Assembly (NCBI GenBank): GCA_002387325.1
Contig: DGIN01000082.1
Location: 2,220 to 18,474, forward strand
Direction of reading: 5' to 3'
Length of the DNA: 16,255 nucleotides
Source of the DNA: Bacteroidales bacterium UBA4621
GTDB lineage: Bacteria > Bacteroidota > Bacteroidia > Bacteroidales > Paludibacteraceae
The notes beneath the pieces are model-generated. The model saw only the letters and a program-made list of their open reading frames with translations, did not search any database and was not told where the DNA came from. The position numbers and the translations under genes are program-made. Below are positions 14,178 to 16,255 of this stretch, piece after piece (within the stretch, counting starts at the first letter, position 1; each line of letters opens with the position of its first letter).

Positions 14178-14193
14178 AAAAGCCGTAATTTTG
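14163..14193 (+). promoter_or_regulatory. Promoter of ssb, interleaved with the nusB promoter
   Basis: TTTG at 14163-14166, a 19-bp spacer and TAATTTTG at 14186-14193 fit the housekeeping consensus on the + strand. Transcription should start near 14197, with a leader of about 92 nt before ssb. Its -33 box lies inside the spacer of the nusB promoter, and the nusB -33 box lies inside its own spacer, so polymerase should not occupy both at once. Confidence 0.75.
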
Positions 14194-14288
14194 CAGCGGA
14201 GATTTCCCTATACGGAATACGCACGAACACGCGGAATTCACGATGTATGACTTTTATTAATGACCCTAAATAAAAAATAGACCCAACT

Positions 14289-14732
14289 ATGTCATCTGTA
14301 AACAAAGTAATTCTTATTGGAAATGTAGGTTCCGACCCTGAAGTACGTTACCTCGACCGCGGCGTAGCCATCGCAAACTTCAACCTTGCCACCACCGAGC
14401 GCGGTTACACTATGCAAAATGGCACGCAAGTGCCGGACAAAACGGATTGGCATGCTATCGTATTATGGCGCAACCTTGCCGAATGGGCGGAACGCTACGT
14501 ACGCAAAGGAATGAAAGTATATGTAGAAGGTAAATTGCAAACCCGTACTTGGGAAAAAGACGGACAGATCCGCCGCAAAACCGAGGTGATTGCAGAGAAT
14601 GTACAGATATTGTACCGCCCAGCGGAATACCAGAATATGGGGCGTAACAACGCAGATACCACACCCGCAGAGGACACGACTGCACAAGGAGATGATAACG
14701 ACGGCTTCCAAGAGGAGGAAAACATCTTCTAA
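14289..14732 (+). CDS. ssb: Single-stranded DNA-binding protein
   Basis: This 147-residue protein has one OB-fold (about 3-110) that binds single-stranded DNA in replication, repair and recombination, normally as a tetramer. Marks are VNKVILIGNVGSDPEVRYLD (4-23), the FNLATTE strand (31-37), DWHAIVLWRNLAEWAERYVRKG (53-74), VYVEGKLQTRTWEKDGQ (77-93) and the ENVQIL end of the fold (103-108). A short flexible linker leads to an acidic tail ending EEENIF. The tail keeps the terminal Phe used to recruit partner proteins but has Ile where most SSBs have Pro. No other ssb copy is visible to compare. It is divergent from nusB. Confidence 0.96.
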   Translation: MSSVNKVILIGNVGSDPEVRYLDRGVAIANFNLATTERGYTMQNGTQVPDKTDWHAIVLWRNLAEWAERYVRKGMKVYVEGKLQTRTWEKDGQIRRKTEVIAENVQILYRPAEYQNMGRNNADTTPAEDTTAQGDDNDGFQEEENIF

Positions 14733-14826
14733 AAACATTTTGGTAAAGAACATTTTATTGACCACTGATTTTTCTTTTTTGCAACGTTTATCAGCATATG
14801 TTCTGACGTTAAATTTTTGAACAAAT

Positions 14827-15786
14827 ATGAGCAACAAGGAGCGTTTCATAGAATGGGCGAGAGAGCAGGAGTACATGCCGCTGACGATGCAACCATGGTG
14901 GTTGGATGCTGTATGTGCAGGAAAAGAGTGGGACGTTTTGATTGCAGAAGACACAAATGGCGAGATACTGGCAGTTCTTCCCTATCTGTTACGCAAAAGG
15001 GCGTGGATGCGGTATATTGTGATGCCGCAGCAGACACAGATAGGCGGAATATGGGTAGCCGCCGAGGTTACGGAAGACAAATGGAAGACCGCCGAGGTGT
15101 GCCGTCAGTTGAGCGAACAGTTGACCGGGTTGCACTTGTCATATTACTATCAGCAATACCCTGCGGGAAGTGTGTGTGTGGATGCGATGCGGGCGTTGGG
15201 TTTCAAGGCACGGGAACGCATAACATACCGCATAGAAGATTTGAGCGACCTGAACAATGTGATTGACGGATTTTCAAAGAACAAGAAACGCCAGTTGCAA
15301 CGGGCATTGAGTCTGCACGCCGAGCGGGGAATGTTGCCTGAAGAATTTTACCGTTTCCATTCGCATTGTATGACCGAGCAACGCAAAAAACTAACCTATT
15401 CGCGCGAGTTCTTTATGGTATTGGAGCGCAAAGCACGACGCCATGGTCAATGCGAGATACTGAGTGTAAAGAATGCGGACGGGGAAACATACGCCGCAGC
15501 ATTTTTGGTTTGGGACAACCGGCTGATGTATTACCTGATACCTTGCTACAGCATAGAACACAAGAACTCAGGAGCGGGGGCGTTACTGGTATTGGAAGCG
15601 ATCAAGTTGGCTCGCGAGAAACAGGTTGTATTTGATTTCGAGGGCAGTATGATACGCGGGGTCGCCAATCACTACAAACAGTTCGGCAGCACACCGACCA
15701 CCTATTATAGCGTAGAGAAATACTACAAACCGCTATTCCGTTTGGCGGTTTGGTGGAACAAAATCAGGGAATTGAGATACAGGTAA
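14827..15786 (+). CDS. FemAB/GNAT-like acyltransferase family protein
   Basis: This 319-residue cytoplasmic protein resembles the GNAT-fold acetyltransferases of the FemAB/BioF2-like group. An N-terminal half-domain (about 1-125) contains MQPWWLDAV (21-29) and LPYLLRKRAWMRYIVMP (51-67). The C-terminal domain (about 130-300) holds the KNKKRQLQRAL helix (151-161), AAAFLVWDNRLMYYLIP (223-239), the GAGALLVLEAIKLA stretch (249-262), and FDFEGSMIRGVANHYKQFGS (269-288), which is typical of these proteins. Substrates of relatives range from peptidoglycan precursors to exopolysaccharides; none can be assigned here. It follows ssb by 94 bp without a consensus promoter, so the two may be co-transcribed. 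Confidence 0.8.
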   Translation: MSNKERFIEWAREQEYMPLTMQPWWLDAVCAGKEWDVLIAEDTNGEILAVLPYLLRKRAWMRYIVMPQQTQIGGIWVAAEVTEDKWKTAEVCRQLSEQLTGLHLSYYYQQYPAGSVCVDAMRALGFKARERITYRIEDLSDLNNVIDGFSKNKKRQLQRALSLHAERGMLPEEFYRFHSHCMTEQRKKLTYSREFFMVLERKARRHGQCEILSVKNADGETYAAAFLVWDNRLMYYLIPCYSIEHKNSGAGALLVLEAIKLAREKQVVFDFEGSMIRGVANHYKQFGSTPTTYYSVEKYYKPLFRLAVWWNKIRELRYR

Positions 15787-15824
15787 TGCGGAATGGATAT
15801 TGACAATAAAAGGAATTTTTACAA

Positions 15825-16255
15825 ATGTTTTCGTATCCGAATCAGCAAGAACATAATGATATGATAGACCTTATGCGCGGCTTTGCAGATACAGGTCGCC
15901 CGCAGGTTGGTATCTTTTGGTACGATTATGCCCACAATACGCTCTTTGGTGTACAGAAAGACGATGCGGACAGATATATTGATGAGGGTATCGGTACCAT
16001 TCACAAACTCCACAAAGACTATTGGATGAAGCAGCACTACCGTGCTGTTGCCAAAGGCGATACAGGTTCTATATTCTATACGGAAACAAACTATACGCAA
16101 ATCCCACGCGGGCGTATCTTTGTACGTCCCGACGGAAGTTTATACGTAACCGTAGGACATTGGATTAACGGAGAAATCAACGGGCAACAAGTTGTAAACG
16201 CAGATGCACTCCGTGAACTGCTGATAGACGAGTTCAATCTCCCCGAAGACTTTCC
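15825..16255 (+). CDS. Unrecognised protein, 3' end beyond the window
   Basis: An open frame starts at the ATG at 15825 and runs without a stop to the window end, giving 143 complete codons. I do not recognise the family. The product begins MFSYPNQQEHNDMIDLM, has no signal peptide or membrane helix, and contains VGIFWYDYAHNTLFGVQ (28-44) and a RGRIFVRPDGSLYVTVGHWI block (95-114), suggesting a soluble beta-rich protein. An in-frame TAA at 15807-15809 rules out an upstream start, and AAGGA about 10 nt before the ATG may serve as a ribosome binding site. It lies 38 bp after the acyltransferase gene and is probably co-transcribed with it. Confidence 0.75.
   Translation, partial: MFSYPNQQEHNDMIDLMRGFADTGRPQVGIFWYDYAHNTLFGVQKDDADRYIDEGIGTIHKLHKDYWMKQHYRAVAKGDTGSIFYTETNYTQIPRGRIFVRPDGSLYVTVGHWINGEINGQQVVNADALRELLIDEFNLPEDF

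Noticed and set aside
14069..14305. N-terminal extension of nusB to position 14305
   Set aside because: It would run through both promoters and into the ssb start codon, and the extra residues do not resemble NusB.

Overview
This is a chromosomal stretch from a member of the order Bacteroidales (phylum Bacteroidota); the family and species cannot be fixed from the window. The evidence is the gene content: families restricted to or typical of this phylum (DUF4491, DUF4494, DUF4105), a roughly 310-residue NusB instead of the usual 140, the nusB-yajC-ybbR order, and promoters of the Bacteroides type (TTTG, about 20 bp, TAnnTTTG) with almost no Shine-Dalgarno sequences. No tRNA, rRNA, CRISPR array, transposase or phage gene was seen.

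Layout. Positions 1-1869 (+ strand): the tail of an unknown gene, a three-copy 20-bp tandem repeat, a secreted type-B carboxylesterase, and a small DUF4491 membrane protein whose promoter sits so close to its ATG that the mRNA should be nearly leaderless. Positions 1870-2214 are an intergenic region between convergent genes, holding a REP-like palindrome and a strong bidirectional terminator. Positions 2215-5765 (- strand): a diacylglycerol/lipid kinase with its own promoter, then the series DUF4494, YggS, HAD phosphatase and an unrecognised secreted protein. Positions 5920-14068 (- strand): one long run of eight co-directional genes, nusB, yajC, ybbR, a WbpE-like sugar aminotransferase, rpoN, a PAP2-like membrane protein, a DUF4105 membrane protein and a secreted PafA-like alkaline phosphatase homologue. 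The last four overlap or abut (4, 11 and 31 bp overlaps). Positions 14289-16255 (+ strand): ssb, a FemAB/GNAT-like acyltransferase and an unrecognised gene cut by the window end. nusB and ssb diverge from interleaved promoters.

The most interesting part is the 3' half of the long - strand run. Sigma-54 is translationally linked to three envelope proteins: a PAP2-like protein with weakened catalytic motifs, a DUF4105 protein with a His/Cys pair like permuted NlpC/P60 enzymes (an inference), and a secreted alkaline-phosphatase fold that appears to have lost most of its metal-binding and catalytic residues and so may be a pseudoenzyme. The arrangement suggests an envelope-related role tied to sigma-54 expression, but no function can be proven from sequence alone. 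Secondary points of interest are two copies of a short palindromic repeat with a compensatory base change, and the interleaved nusB/ssb promoters.
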